Part shown: positions 53,949-64,000 of the stretch, piece after piece
How positions within the stretch are numbered: position 1 is the first letter of the stretch
Layout: each line of letters opens with the position of its first letter
Assembly: GCF_024498275.1 (NCBI RefSeq)
Contig: NZ_CP101809.1
Span: 992,001-1,056,000, forward strand
Reading direction: 5' to 3'
DNA: 64,000 nucleotides
Origin: Mycoplasmoides fastidiosum
GTDB lineage: Bacteria; Bacillota_I; Bacilli_A; Mycoplasmatales; Mycoplasmoidaceae
Position numbers and translations under genes: made by a program
Notes under the pieces: generated by a model
Databases searched by the model: none
Told to the model about the DNA's origin: nothing
The model's input: the letters and a program-made list of their open reading frames with translations, nothing else

Positions 53949-55615
53949 TAGTTCCAATCAATTTCATTAACCCGTTTAGGTTTTAAATTGATTTGATTCC
54001 GCACAATTTTACCATTGCTTACCACAATTACTCGGGTAGCCATTTCTGCAATTAATGGGTTGTGGGTCACCATTAACACTGTTGTTTTAGCAAGAGTGTT
54101 AATTAAATAAAATAATTCTAAAATTTGTTTAGACATTTCCACATCAATCGCACCAGTTGGTTCATCACCAAATAAGATATCTGGATGTTTAACAAAAGAA
54201 CGAGCAATTGCTACCCGTTGTTGTTGACCACCCGATAACTGTGAGGGGTACTTGTTAGCGTGAATTTCTAGATCTAATAGTTTTAAGATTTCATCAACAA
54301 AAGAGTCTTTAGCAGTTTGAATACGCAAACCTTTGGATAAATTCAAACTAAATTTTTTCTTACCTTGAATTTTACTAATCTTTTTATTTCGAGCTTTGGC
54401 TAAATATGAACCGATCATCACATTTTCACGCACTGTTAAATTGGGTAATAAACTATATTGTTGAAAAATGTAGCCTGTTTTTTCACGGCGATATTTAGTT
54501 AAGGCTTCAGGCTTCATCCGAATAATGTTTTTGTTGGCAACAACAATTTCTCCATCAGTTGGACGATCAACCCCAGAAATAATATTTAATAAAGTTGTTT
54601 TCCCCGATCCACTTGGACCCAAGATAACAACAAACTCGCCTTGTTTAATCCGTAAGTTAATGTCTTTTAAAGCATGTAGTTTTAAACCATTACTAATGAA
54701 GTATTTGTTAACATTTTTAATTTCAATAATATAACCTTCATTATTAACCGCATTAATGCTACCTTTATGTGGTTTGTTTGCTTTAATTAATTGATATTGT
54801 TCTTTAAAACTCATGGTTTCGCCAACATAATCAATGCGTTTTCATTCTTTTTTTTCAAAAGAAAAAAAGTAACGATAACCAATGAAACGCTGACGAATGT
54901 AAAACAAATACATTGAGACTAATAAAAATAAGTTAACTGAATTACTTACAATTAGTGCTAAACCTGTTTGATTAAAATTGATCGGTACTGTTTGCAAATC
55001 ATTTTTAGGTGGGATTATAAAAACTAAAGTCTCAAATCCCTGACTAGCTTGAGCTAAAGGAATATAAAACATTCCAAACAGTAATCAACCAAACATTGAA
55101 GTACCATAAACAACTAAACAAAAAACAAAGATTTGAAAGAAAGTAATTTTACGATGTCAAGTTTTAATATTATTCTTAGTTGTGGCTTTTTTGATTTCAT
55201 CAATGTATTTAAAAGTAACAACAACTGTATAAATTGTCAGTAAAAATAAAATAATTGTGAAAGCAATAAAAATGTAGGCCTGAACCAAAAATTGTACTGC
55301 GACGACATCAGCATTTAATGCTAAAGCATTTTCTAGGTTCCCTAATTTCCAAAAAACACTTTGTAAATAAAAATTAAATAGCCCGTGCTCATCAATAACC
55401 GTTGGTTTAGGTAAAATGACTGATAAAGTTCAAGATTGCCAAATTAATCATAAAACAACAGTAATGTTAATAAAAACATCTTGGTTTAATGCCCAATATT
55501 TAAAAGGTCGATCATTACGTAATTTTTGGCGATTCGAATCCACAAATTTTAAACATCGATTCATAATAAAATCTTTGTCAAAAATAGGATTATTTTTTCT
55601 AATATCTACATTCAT
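53948..55615 (-). CDS. ABC transporter ATP-binding protein with fused N-terminal membrane domain
   Basis: A 555-aa protein when UGA is read as Trp. Residues 1-267 hold a hydrophilic start followed by four or so hydrophobic segments (INITVVLWLIWQSW, VQAYIFIAFTIILFLLTIYTVVV, ITFFQIFVFCLVVYG, ALIVSNSVNLFLLVSMYLFYI). Residues about 295-555 are a MacB/LolD-type ATPase: Walker A GPSGSGKT (333-340), Q-loop IFQQYSLL, signature LSGGQQQR, Walker B ILFGDEPTG and H-loop THNP. An internal ATG (54814) would give the ATPase alone, but the frame is open and membrane-like upstream, so the fused start at 55615 is chosen. That ATG overlaps the preceding stop (TAATG). No separate large permease gene is present. 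The substrate is unknown. Confidence 0.8.
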
Positions 55616-56559
55616 TATTCAATTACTCAATTTAATTCATCAACAGATTTAGGCACTTGTTCACGAACTTCTTTTAAAGTTCCAGAACTTACCACTATAA
55701 CTTTGGTTGCCAATTCAGCAATGATGGGGTTGTGAGTCACAATAACAATCGTTGTTTTATAAATTGCATTAATCTCACAAAACATTTTTAGAATTTGTTT
55801 AGAAGTTTCTTCATCAACCGCACCAGTTGGCTCATCTCCAAAAAGGATTTCCGGATTTTTAACCAATGCCCGGGCAATTGCTACCCGTTGCTGTTGACCT
55901 CCCGAAATTTCCCGAGGGAATCTCAAACTATGACGTAAAATCCCTAGGTTAGAAATCACCTCATCGATATCTAATCGTTTTCGATAATTATCTTGTAATT
56001 GAGCTCCTAATTCAATATTTTCCCGAATTTTTAAGTCCCCTAATAAACCATATTGCTGAAAAACAAAGCTAACATATTCTTTGCGGAATTTAGTCAATTG
56101 TTTATTTGACATTGTAATCAAATTATGGTTAGAAACAATAACTTGGCCATTTGAAGCTCGGTCCATCCCTGAAATAATATTCAGTAGAGTTGTTTTCCCT
56201 GATCCACTTGGACCAAGAATCACAACAAATTCACCCCGTTTGATTGTTAGGTTAATGTTTTCTAAAATTTTGTTAACACTAAAATTGTTGCTGTACCATT
56301 TAGAAACGTTTTCTAATTCAATAACACAATCAGGAGAATTTTTATAAAAAATACTTCCGCTGTGTTTTTTGTTCATTTTTTTAACAATTCTAATTGATTT
56401 GCGCAATTGTTTTTTAGCAGCAGCATCCAATTTGGTTTTTTTGGGTTTAGTACTAGTTTCAGAATTAGTTTCAGTTGATTTTACCGAATTTTTAGTTATT
56501 AATTTTTTTCTGAAATATTCAGGGTTTTTGGCAGGATTTGATTTATTTGTTTTAATCAT
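55615..56559 (-). CDS. ABC transporter ATP-binding protein
   Basis: A 314-aa ATPase with a basic, disordered N-terminal extension of about 75 residues before the nucleotide-binding domain. Walker A GPSGSGKT (116-123), Q-loop VFQQYGLL, signature ISGGQQQR, Walker B ILFGDEPTGAVDEETS and THNP are all intact, of the LolD/MacB subfamily that pairs with FtsX-like permeases. The last residues WVIE follow a UGA-Trp and the stop overlaps the next start by one base. With the next gene it could form a heterodimeric ATPase. It resembles the pairs of MacB-type ATPases found in other mycoplasmas. Confidence 0.85.
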
Positions 56560-56941
56560 TATCAGCTCATTTTATGCGAAATACCTTAGGATCATTTAAA
56601 AGTTTTTCTTGTTCTTGTTGTCTGATTTTATCGATAGAACCATCGATAAATCCGGACTCTTCAAAGACTTTAGTGAATTTGTTAAATTCTTCTTCATCTT
56701 TTTTAACATTTAAATGATTTTGAACTCGAGTGTTTTTTGGTTCTTCGAAAACTTTTGCTTTAACGTTTCGAGCACTCAAGATTTTAGCTTTTTGTTTTAA
56801 GATTCTAATATCGTATCGATTTAGTTTTTTCTCGTTTTCCAGTTCTTGAATTCGCTGCATGATTTTATTATTTTCAAGTGATTTATTATCATTGCGTTTG
56901 CGAAATCTGAAGCTGAAAAAAATGCGATTTTTTAAAATCAT
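56552..56941 (-). CDS. Small charged coiled-coil protein, first gene of the ABC operon
   Basis: A 129-aa protein with very high Lys/Glu/Asn/Arg content and helical heptad-like stretches (IMQRIQELENEKKLNRYDIRILKQKAKIL; FNKFTKVFEESGFIDGSIDKIRQQEQEKL). It starts MILKNRIFFSFRFRKR, a basic/aromatic N terminus that might touch the membrane. The end (KWADND, UGA-Trp) overlaps the start of the next ATPase gene by eight bases, so translation is coupled. No family is recognised. A role as accessory or cytoplasmic partner of the transporter is inferred from position only. Confidence 0.65.
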
Positions 56942-56983
56942 TAAAATACCTATATAAAATTTTCTTCAGAAAATTGCTAAATA

Positions 56984-56989
56984 ATTATA
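56984..56989 (-). promoter_or_regulatory. Possible -10 box for the ABC operon
   Basis: A perfect TATAAT on the minus strand, 43 bases before ATG 56941. No good -35 hexamer is visible. Confidence 0.4.
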
Positions 56990-57041
56990 CTATCAAAAAT
57001 TACAATTGATTTAATCATAATTATTTGTCCCTCTAGTATAC

Positions 57042-57082
57042 AAAAAAACAACCACAAAATTTCAAAAAATATTTTGTGGTTG
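57042..57082 (-). terminator. Terminator of the recA transcript
   Basis: CAACCACAAAAT and ATTTTGTGGTTG form a 12-bp stem with a 10-base loop. On the minus strand it is followed by T7. Confidence 0.88.
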
Positions 57083-57133
57083 TTGTTTCTTTATGGTGAT
57101 TGTTTTGACAATAAAAAATTACAAAAATAGTTT

Positions 57134-58204
57134 TTATTTTTCTTGTTCTAAAACTTGGTTTTTTAAGGTTGTAAACAGTTCAGTATTATTTACTAATTTT
57201 TCCCGAACAGCTTTAATACCTTGACCTAAATTTTCATCTTTTAAATAGTATCAAGTACCTTTTTTAATTAAAATGCCCTTAGATAAAGCCGCTTGAATGA
57301 TTTCGCTAATTTGATCAAATCCCACTTGAAAATAAAAAGGTAATAGAGCATTTTTCATTGGAGCTGCTAATTTATTTTTAATAACTGTTGCCTTAATATG
57401 GTAGCCAATGATATCTGCACTTTCACGAATTGCTTCATATTTTTTCAATTCAACCCGTACTGATGCAGCAAATTTTAGAGCATTACCACCAGTAGTAGTT
57501 ATATTTGAGCCATAAGTAACACCAATTTTAGAACGAGTTTGGTTAATAAAAATAATAGTAGTGCGATCGTTATATAACAAACTAGCCTGAATTAAGCGCA
57601 TCGCTTTAGACATTAAACGCGCATGCAAACCCATACTTTGATCAGTAACATCAGCCTCAATTTCCACACTAGGAGTCATACTAGCAACTGAATCAACAAT
57701 AATTAAATCAACCAACTTTGTTTTAACTAAAGCATTAACAATGGTTACAGCTTGTTCACCTGTTTCTGGTTTAGCTAACATCAATTTATCCAAGTTCACT
57801 CCATTAGTCTGGGCTCATTTTCCATCAAAACTGCCCTCTGAATCAACATAAACCACATTCCCGTCATTTTTCTGACATTCAGCAATTGCTTTTAAAGCTA
57901 AAGTAGATTTACCAGATGATTCAGAACCATAAATTTCAATAATTCGACCCTTAGGTCAACCCCCCGTACCCAGAATTTTGTCTAAATAATAAGATCCTGT
58001 TGAAAAGAAATCAACATTTGCAAAACTTTGATTAGCTAAAAAAATTTCTTTAGCACCAACAAAACTTTTTAAATCATTTAACTGCTTGTTTACTTCTGTT
58101 TTCATTTTTTTTCCTTTTTTGAAATCATTTTCAGAGTAGGAAAATAAATCAGTTGTTAAATGTGAAGCTGTTGCTGCATTTTTAGTTTTTGATTTTTTGT
58201 TCAT
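57134..58204 (-). CDS. recA: Recombinase RecA
   Basis: A 356-aa strand-exchange ATPase, essential for homologous recombination. Walker [10 protein letters not shown] (93-101), [11 protein letters not shown], Walker [41 protein letters not shown] and the [19 protein letters not shown]-binding loop region are all present. The frame contains three UGA-Trp codons. The N terminus is about 30 residues longer than usual and Lys-rich. ATG 58204 overlaps the stop of the upstream gene (TAATG), which supports this start, although an internal Met (MKTEVNKQL) is an alternative. RecA-dependent exchange would drive the mosaicism seen in the lipoprotein array. Confidence 0.95.
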
Positions 58205-58656
58205 TAAAGATTATTAGTTACTTCTGTCACAATATCAATCAAGCGAACATAGGCTTCATAAATTTGGTCTGTTACCGATACATCATTTAAACTAAATTCA
58301 GCTTCATAAAAATAATTGCCAGTAATCGCTATACAAACATAAGTTTTTTGCTGATAAACCATTACCGCAATGATGAAATCATTTTGAGTTTTTTGAAAAA
58401 GTCGGGCAGCAATAGTTTTAAGAACAAACGCTGGTAACTGAATTTTTTCAGCTTCAACATAAAGTAATTCTTGTTCATTAAATAGTTGACGATAAAAAAG
58501 TAATTGATCATCCGCAATACCAAAGACCCGAAAATTTTGACCAAAATTTTCGTGCATTTGGTTAATTAACAAACCACGTAAACCACTCTCATAAACACAA
58601 AAACCATTAATGACACCTTGCAGTTTTTTGCTGATGTCTTGAATTTGTTGGTTCAT
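58204..58656 (-). CDS. CinA C-terminal (PncC)-like protein, degenerate
   Basis: A 150-aa protein translationally coupled to recA. In many Firmicutes cinA lies directly upstream of recA, and the length matches the CinA C-terminal nicotinamide-nucleotide amidase domain. The segment YESGLRGLLINQMHE stands where CinA has AESCTGGLL, and the following alternation of strands and helices (FRVFGIADDQLLFYR, DFIIAVMVYQQKTYVCIAITG, IYEAYVRLIDIV) could fit. The catalytic Ser/Thr residues are not convincingly present, so it may be inactive or a different family. Assignment rests mostly on context. Confidence 0.55.
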   Translation of the reverse strand: MNQQIQDISKKLQGVINGFCVYESGLRGLLINQMHENFGQNFRVFGIADDQLLFYRQLFNEQELLYVEAEKIQLPAFVLKTIAARLFQKTQNDFIIAVMVYQQKTYVCIAITGNYFYEAEFSLNDVSVTDQIYEAYVRLIDIVTEVTNNL

Positions 58657-58978
58657 AAAATTTTAAGCTTCTTAGTTGGGCTGAAATTTGGTTATTTTTC
58701 CTACATTCTTTAATTAGGTGAAAAAAAGAAAAAAGGAGAATTTAAATAATTAAATTATGCTAAAAAATATTTCGCCCTTATTATTAATATGTTGGTATTA
58801 TAATAAAATATTAAGTTTTTATTATTTTGATAACAAATTACTACTAATAAAAGAAGTTGATTAGCACAATTTTAGGCCAGTAAAATTAGCAAAATCACTA
58901 AAAATAAGACCTTTCAAAACAGTTGACAAATTGTTTTTTACTTACTCACCCCCAAATCATGCTAAAAAGGAAAATGTA
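58657..58978. other. 322-base divergent intergenic region
   Basis: No gene is seen. It holds a TATTATAAT box (58796-58804) that reads as a perfect -10 on both strands, a TTGACA (58923-58928) with no matching -10, and AAAACA/TGTTTT dyads close to the right-hand gene. It must contain the promoters for the recA operon and for the RNase J-like operon. Confidence 0.45.
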
Positions 58979-60676
58979 ATGGCAAATATTAAATATTTTG
59001 CTTTAGGAGGCCAAGACGAACGCGCTAAATACTCTGGAGTTTTAGAAATTAATGATGAAATTTTCATCTTAAACACCGGAATTGGCGATGATATTACCAA
59101 CCAATTTGGAATTTCTAAAGTAATTCCAGATCTTCATTATTTGAAGAAAAACAAACGCCGAATTAAAGGAATTTTTCTGGGTACTCCAGAATTTTTAAAC
59201 ATTGGTGCTTTACCATTCTTTTTAGAAGCTTTAGGCCACGAAATTCCAGTCTATACTTCTAAAGTGGGGCAAACTATCATTCAGAACTGGTTTGCCCGAA
59301 AAAGTCGATCTGAATCCTTCAGCAAAAAAGAACCGAAAATTCGGGTTTGTTCCGCTTTAAAAACCTTTAAAGCAGGGCAATGCGAAGTTGTTCCCTTTAA
59401 AATTTTTAACAGCATGCCTGACTCATTAGGTTGGGTTTTTAAGACTAATGATGGAGCAATTGTATTCATTGATCAATTTATTGTAGAAAACACCAAAATG
59501 CCTGGTTATGAATCCCAATTATTAATGTTGCCCCAATTAACTAACTTTAATGTTTTAGCTTTAATTGTTGGTTTACAAAATGTGGGTAAAAATTTAGGTT
59601 TTGCAGCACCTTCTTATAAAAATTTCTCTTTTCTAAAAAAAGCAATTGCCAACAGCAATAATCGCATGATTGTCGCATGTTATGACAATGATTTGTTAAC
59701 AGTTTTAAATGTCGCAGAAATTTCAAAAATTTATGGACTAAAATTAGTTATTTACTCTAATACTTTATCCAAGTTATTTGATCAACTAATCAAAATGAGA
59801 TACATTAGTAATGAGGGCTTATCATTAATTGATTCCAAAAAAATTCCCAAAGATAATGATGTCATTATCTTAATTACAGGTAATCAGGATCGTTTGTACC
59901 ACAAGATGCACAAGATTTTAACTGGTCAGGATTCTAATATTAGTTTTGGTGATAACGATACTTTTATTTTGAACACCATTACTCAATCTGGTTTAGAATT
60001 ACGAGAAGCAAAATTATTAGATGAAATTTCACGGAATGATGTGCGCACTAAAAAAATTGGGCGTACCATTCAGTTACCAATTGCTGGATCTGAAGATCAT
60101 AAATTTTTATTAAACTTACTAAATCCTAAATTAGTTTTTCCAGGAATTGGTTATTATAAAGAGTTCGCTTCTTATATTAAAGATTGCGAGAACACCATTA
60201 ATCCTCATAAAATTCGTTTCTTATACAACGGGGAAATGACCAATTTAATTGATGGTAAAGCCCAAAAAACTTCCCAGCTACAAGTGGGCGAACAATATGT
60301 GGATTTTGGAGGAGTAGTTGATATTCAAACATCAATTTTGTTAGAACGCCAAAACATGTTTGCTTATGGTTTGGTAATGATTAACACCATTTATGATAAA
60401 GAAAAGAATTTATTTTCCCAACCAGCGATTCAAACTATGGGATTAATTTCTTCTGACCACGAACGTACAACTGATATTGAAAAAATGATTTCAAAAACTG
60501 TAACAGATGAAATTCAGAAGAATTTAGGGTTAGCTAAAAGTAATTCAGTAAGCATTAAATTACTGAAGATTAACTTAAAAAAATCAGTCATGCGTATGAT
60601 TGAGCGACAGTTACAAAAAAAACCAATGATTTTGGTTACAATTAGTCAACTATCTGATTATCGACAGAAAAAATAA
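58979..60676 (+). CDS. RNase J-family protein lacking the catalytic metal-binding motif
   Basis: A 565-aa protein with the size and domain order of RNase J (beta-lactamase fold, beta-CASP, C-terminal domain): MANIKYFALGGQDERAKY at the start, IGALPFFLEALGHEIPVYTS, and AIQTMGLISSD...VTDEIQKNLG near the end. The metal site HxHxDH that should precede IGALP reads TPEFLN (69-74), and the later SGHxS and VHGE sites read AGSEDH and PGIGYY. All metal ligands seem lost, so it is probably not a nuclease and may act as a structural partner, like RNase J2 with J1. ATG 58979 follows AAAAGGAAA. An upstream in-frame ATG adds 16 unlikely residues. The next gene, topA, starts 20 bases after its stop. Confidence 0.85.
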   Translation: MANIKYFALGGQDERAKYSGVLEINDEIFILNTGIGDDITNQFGISKVIPDLHYLKKNKRRIKGIFLGTPEFLNIGALPFFLEALGHEIPVYTSKVGQTIIQNWFARKSRSESFSKKEPKIRVCSALKTFKAGQCEVVPFKIFNSMPDSLGWVFKTNDGAIVFIDQFIVENTKMPGYESQLLMLPQLTNFNVLALIVGLQNVGKNLGFAAPSYKNFSFLKKAIANSNNRMIVACYDNDLLTVLNVAEISKIYGLKLVIYSNTLSKLFDQLIKMRYISNEGLSLIDSKKIPKDNDVIILITGNQDRLYHKMHKILTGQDSNISFGDNDTFILNTITQSGLELREAKLLDEISRNDVRTKKIGRTIQLPIAGSEDHKFLLNLLNPKLVFPGIGYYKEFASYIKDCENTINPHKIRFLYNGEMTNLIDGKAQKTSQLQVGEQYVDFGGVVDIQTSILLERQNMFAYGLVMINTIYDKEKNLFSQPAIQTMGLISSDHERTTDIEKMISKTVTDEIQKNLGLAKSNSVSIKLLKINLKKSVMRMIERQLQKKPMILVTISQLSDYRQKK

Positions 60677-60696
60677 AATGTTTTAGGGGATTGCCG

Positions 60697-62841
60697 ATGT
60701 CTAAAAATTTAATGATCATTGAGTCACCAAATAAGATTAAAACTATTTCTCATTACTTGAAAAATCAAGACATGGAATTATTAGCTACTTATGGTCATTT
60801 GCGTGATTTAAATAAATTTGGAATGGGATTTAATCGTGATCTAGATCCTAACTGGGTAATCGTTGAAACTAAAAAAATCAACGATAAAAATAATAAAAAA
60901 GAGATTTTAAAAACAATTCGTGATGCGGCGAAAGCTGCGGATAAAATCTATTTATCTACTGACCCTGACCGTGAAGGTGAAGCTATTGCTTGACACGTTT
61001 GATCTTTATTACCAGAAGAAGATCAAAAAAAATGTGTTCGGGTCGTTTTTAATGAAATCACTGATCGTGCTATTCATGAAGCGTTGAATCATCCGCGTCA
61101 AATTGATTTAAGCCAAGTAAATTCCTATTTAGCTCGGAGATTATTGGATCGTAATTTTGGTTATAAATTATCAGGATTTGTCCGCCAATTTTTAGGTGGT
61201 ATTTCTGCTGGTCGAGTCCAAAGTGTTGCCTTAAAATTTTTACAGATTCGTGAAAATGAAATCCGTAATTTTATTCCCGAATCTTGATTCACCATTAATG
61301 TATTGTTAAAAAACAAATTAAACTTAACTTTACGTAAATTGGGTAGTAACATCAAAAATTACAAATTAAATGAAAACATTAATGATGGTAAAGTTAATTT
61401 TCATGATGCACTAAGTGCACAAAATGTGATTGATCAATTGAATGATGAATACATCTTTGTTAAAGAACATGCTCCTAAAGAAGAAAAAATTAATGCAAAA
61501 CCTGCCTTAAAAACTTCTACTTTACAACAAGAAGCCATTAGCCGATTTAAAATTTCATCTAAACTAGTTGAATCAACTGCTCAAAAATTATATGAAGGAG
61601 TAGAAATTAATGGCCAAATGTATTCGTTAATTACCTATCCTCGTACTGATCGCACTGATTTGTCTGAAACTTTTGTTGATTTAGCCAAAACCTACATCAA
61701 AAAAACTTTTGGTGCAGATTATTGAAAAGGTGTGCAAGTCAAAAAAACAACCAAGAAAAACCAAAGCGAAAAAGAACTAGTTCAAGGGGCTCACGAAGCA
61801 ATTCGGCCAAGTGATTTGTCCTTAACTCCTGAAATTGTTAAGCCTTATTTGGATAAAACTAAATTTCAAGTTTATTGTTTAATTTGAACTCGGGCTTTGG
61901 CTTCTTTGATGAGCCAGGCTGTATACCAATACCAATATTATGATTTCGAAAATAATGGTTGTTTGTTCAACAATTACACTCGGGTTCGCAAATTTGACGG
62001 ATTTGAACGAGTTTTTGATCAATACAAATTACGTAAAACTAACGTCGAATTAGACGAGACAAATGAAGAAGAAAATATCGAACTAAACCAAACTGCTAAA
62101 CTAGTTTTAAACGAAGCTTATCCTTTAAAAACCATTGATGTCGAACAGCATGATAAAAAACCACCCGCACGTTTTAATGAAGCTAGTTTAATTCGGGCCT
62201 TAGAAAAAGAAGGCATTGGTCGACCTTCAACATATGCAACAATCGCTAACACCGTTTTAAAACGTGATTATGCTCAAAAACAAAATTCTGCTTTAGTTCC
62301 GACTGATGTAGGAATGAAGATTGTTGAACGATTACAAGATATTTTCCCAAACATCATGTCCTTTGATTTCACTCGTAAAATGGAAGAAGGACTGGATGAA
62401 ATTGCCTCAGACAAAGTTGAGTGAAAAAACTTTTTAAAAGAATTATTTACCCAATTTCAAGCTACTTTGACCGAAGCCAAAAAAAATCAACCCCCAGTTG
62501 AACCTGAATATGTTGGTCGTTTGTGTCCATTATGCGAACACCAATTAATTTATCGCAAAAGTTATCGTACTGCTAATCCCAAAAAATTTATTGGTTGTTC
62601 TAACTATCCAAAATGTCGGTTTGTTGAACCATTAGTAAAACCCGTTTTTGTTGGTGAGGATTGTGAATTGTGTCAAAGTCCTTTAGTTCGTCGTACTAGT
62701 CGTTATGGTAACACCTTTTTTGGTTGCTCAACATTCCCCAAATGTCGGTTTATTAAAGATGATCCCGAAAATCCCAAACCACTAAAAAACCAACAAGCTA
62801 AAAAAACCACTCGCACGAAAACTAAAGCCGCTGAGGAATAA
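60697..62841 (+). CDS. topA: DNA topoisomerase I (type IA)
   Basis: A 714-aa enzyme that relaxes negative supercoils. The TOPRIM domain is at the N terminus (MIIESPNKIKTISHYL; LSTDPDREGEAIAWHVW). The catalytic Tyr314 lies in LITYPRTDRTDLS. EALIRALEKEGIGRPSTYATI is a family signature; here it begins EASLIRALEKEGIGRPS. The C terminus has two four-Cys zinc fingers (CPLCEHQL...CSNYPKC and CELCQSPL...CSTFPKC) and a basic tail. ATG 60697 follows AGGGGA. A TTG two codons upstream is possible but less well spaced. It is co-transcribed with the RNase J-like gene. Several UGA codons (for example the Trp in AWHVW) are read as Trp. Confidence 0.95.
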
Positions 62842-62843
62842 AA

Positions 62844-62870
62844 AAACAAAGGAAAACTTCCTTTGTTTTT
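62844..62870 (+). terminator. Terminator of topA
   Basis: ACAAAGGAA and TTCCTTTGT form a 9-bp stem with a 3-base loop, then T5. Confidence 0.85.
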
Positions 62871-62916
62871 CGTGTTTTAATGGTCATTATTTCATTGATT
62901 TAAAGGTACTTATTTT

Positions 62917-64000
62917 ATGGAAACAAAAAAATACGACATCATTGTCGTTGGAGCTGGCCATGCTGGATTAGAAGCTGCTTTTGCTCCAGCACGAATGGGG
63001 TTAAAAGTTGGTTTGTTTAACTTAAATTTAGCCAGCATCGCTAATCTACCTTGCAATCCCTCAGTTGGTGGTCCAGCTAAAGGTGTAGTTACTCGGGAAA
63101 TTGATGCATTAGGAGGCATGCAAGCAATTGCGGTTGATGCAACTAAAGTTCAAATTAAAAAACTGAATTATTCTAAAGGTCCTGGGGTTTGATGTTACCG
63201 AGCCCAAATTGATAAAGAGTTGTATCATGCTTGGTTTTTAAATCGCATCGAACAAGAACCCAACCTTGATTTAGTTTTAGATGAAGTGACTGAATTATTA
63301 ATTGAAGACCAAAAAATTATTGGATTAAAAACTGCCGCCCAAACCTATTATGCTGATGCTGTCATTATTACCGCAGGAACTTATTTAAAAGCTGCATTAT
63401 ATCGTGATAAAAAATTCGCTGATTCTGGTCCAGATCAAAACCCTGCTGCTAATTTTTTATCAACCTTTTTAAAGGAACAAGGTTTTAAATTATTACGTTT
63501 AAAAACCGGAACTCCGCCACGGGTTTATTTAAAATCACTAGACTTATCTGTCATGCAAGAAGATCGGGGTGATGATCCTGATTTATGCTTTTCATACACC
63601 AATCCCACCAAAATTGATTTTGATAACCAAATGAGTTGTTATCTTACTTTTACTACTCCCGAAACTAATCAATTGATTGCTGATAACATTCATTTAGCTG
63701 GAGTTTACAACGGCACAATCGATGCAGTAGGACCACGGTATTGTCCTAGTATTGAAGATAAAGTGGTTCGGTTTCCTGATCGGTTAAAACACCAAATTTT
63801 TGTTGAACCAATTGCCCGAAATTATGACTGGTATTATGTTGCTGGGGTGTCAACTTCATTTTCTGAAGAAATGCAGGTAAAAATTTTGAAAACAATTAAA
63901 GGATTTGAAAACGTTGAAATCAAAACTTTTGCTTATGCGATTGAATATGATGCGATTGATCCCATTCAGTTGTATCAAACCCTAGAATCTAAAAAAATTA
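62917..64000 (+). CDS. mnmG: tRNA uridine-5-carboxymethylaminomethyl synthesis enzyme MnmG (5' part)
   Basis: The first 361 residues of a protein of normally about 620; the gene runs off the right end of the window. MnmG, with MnmE, modifies the wobble uridine of several tRNAs using FAD and NADH. Seen: the FAD-binding [15 protein letters not shown] at the N terminus, [56 protein letters not shown], and [13 protein letters not shown]. The usual NYSKGPAV-RALRAQ segment reads [14 protein letters not shown], with Trp from UGA. ATG 62917 lies 76 bases after the topA stop, beyond a terminator. Confidence 0.95.

Noticed and set aside
54814-55072. Treating the ATPase from 54814 and the membrane segment from 55072 as separate genes
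   Set aside because: They are in the same frame and are separated only by a UGA, which is Trp here. The frame is open back to ATG 55615.
58931-58978. Upstream start for the RNase J-like protein
   Set aside because: The added residues are unlike any RNase J start, and AAAAGGAAA lies just before ATG 58979.
60691-60696. TTG start for topA two codons upstream
   Set aside because: ATG 60697 is better spaced from AGGGGA and leaves the normal TOPRIM N terminus.

Overview
The window is AT-rich mollicute (mycoplasma-type) chromosome. Every long gene is interrupted by UGA if read with the standard code, and each reads through as one family-typical protein when UGA is Trp (genetic code 4). The lipoproteins, poly-A promoter tracts, UlaABC-type PTS, RNase J homologue and small RecA operon all fit Mycoplasma/Mycoplasmoides-like bacteria. 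I cannot name the species.

Layout. (1) 266-3403: a restriction-modification locus, with a MORC/MutL-type GHKL ATPase fused to a PD-(D/E)XK nuclease (frameshifted in an A9 run) and a C5-cytosine methyltransferase. (2) 3483-41322: a tandem array of 16 paralogous lipoprotein genes, all on the + strand, mostly 690-745 aa, all with the lipobox Cys at residue 30. The first nine (L1-L9) have a promoter module made of TTATCCCC, a poly-A tract (A14-A17, but A8 in L8), and TTGG(C/T)TAAAAT or a close variant. The last seven (L10-L16) lack the tract. L1 is truncated into the L2 promoter, and L12 and L15 are frameshifted. Nearly every copy ends in a closely related hairpin terminator. An unrelated small lipoprotein gene on the - strand sits inside the array. 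(3) 41345-44254: a membrane protein and an RpiR-type regulator on the - strand, then two membrane proteins on the + strand. (4) 44281-51173: two successive ascorbate-type PTS operons (EIIA-EIIB-EIIC) followed by transketolase. (5) 51258-52030: tRNA-Gly(GCC) and a TsaC/Sua5 protein. (6) 52121-58656, all - strand: an unknown protein, a metallo-beta-lactamase-fold hydrolase, a three-gene ABC-transporter operon, recA and a CinA-like gene. (7) 58979-64000, + strand: an RNase J-family protein without its catalytic motif, topA, and the 5' part of mnmG.

How it works together (inference): the array looks like a surface-variation locus in which slippage of poly-A tracts changes the spacing between a conserved upstream element and the -10 box, while recombination between near-identical repeats makes mosaic copies and deletions. 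Homopolymer slippage may also switch the restriction subunit. The PTS/transketolase block would import and phosphorylate L-ascorbate or a related sugar acid and feed pentose phosphates into glycolysis. The right-hand third is ordinary housekeeping sequence.
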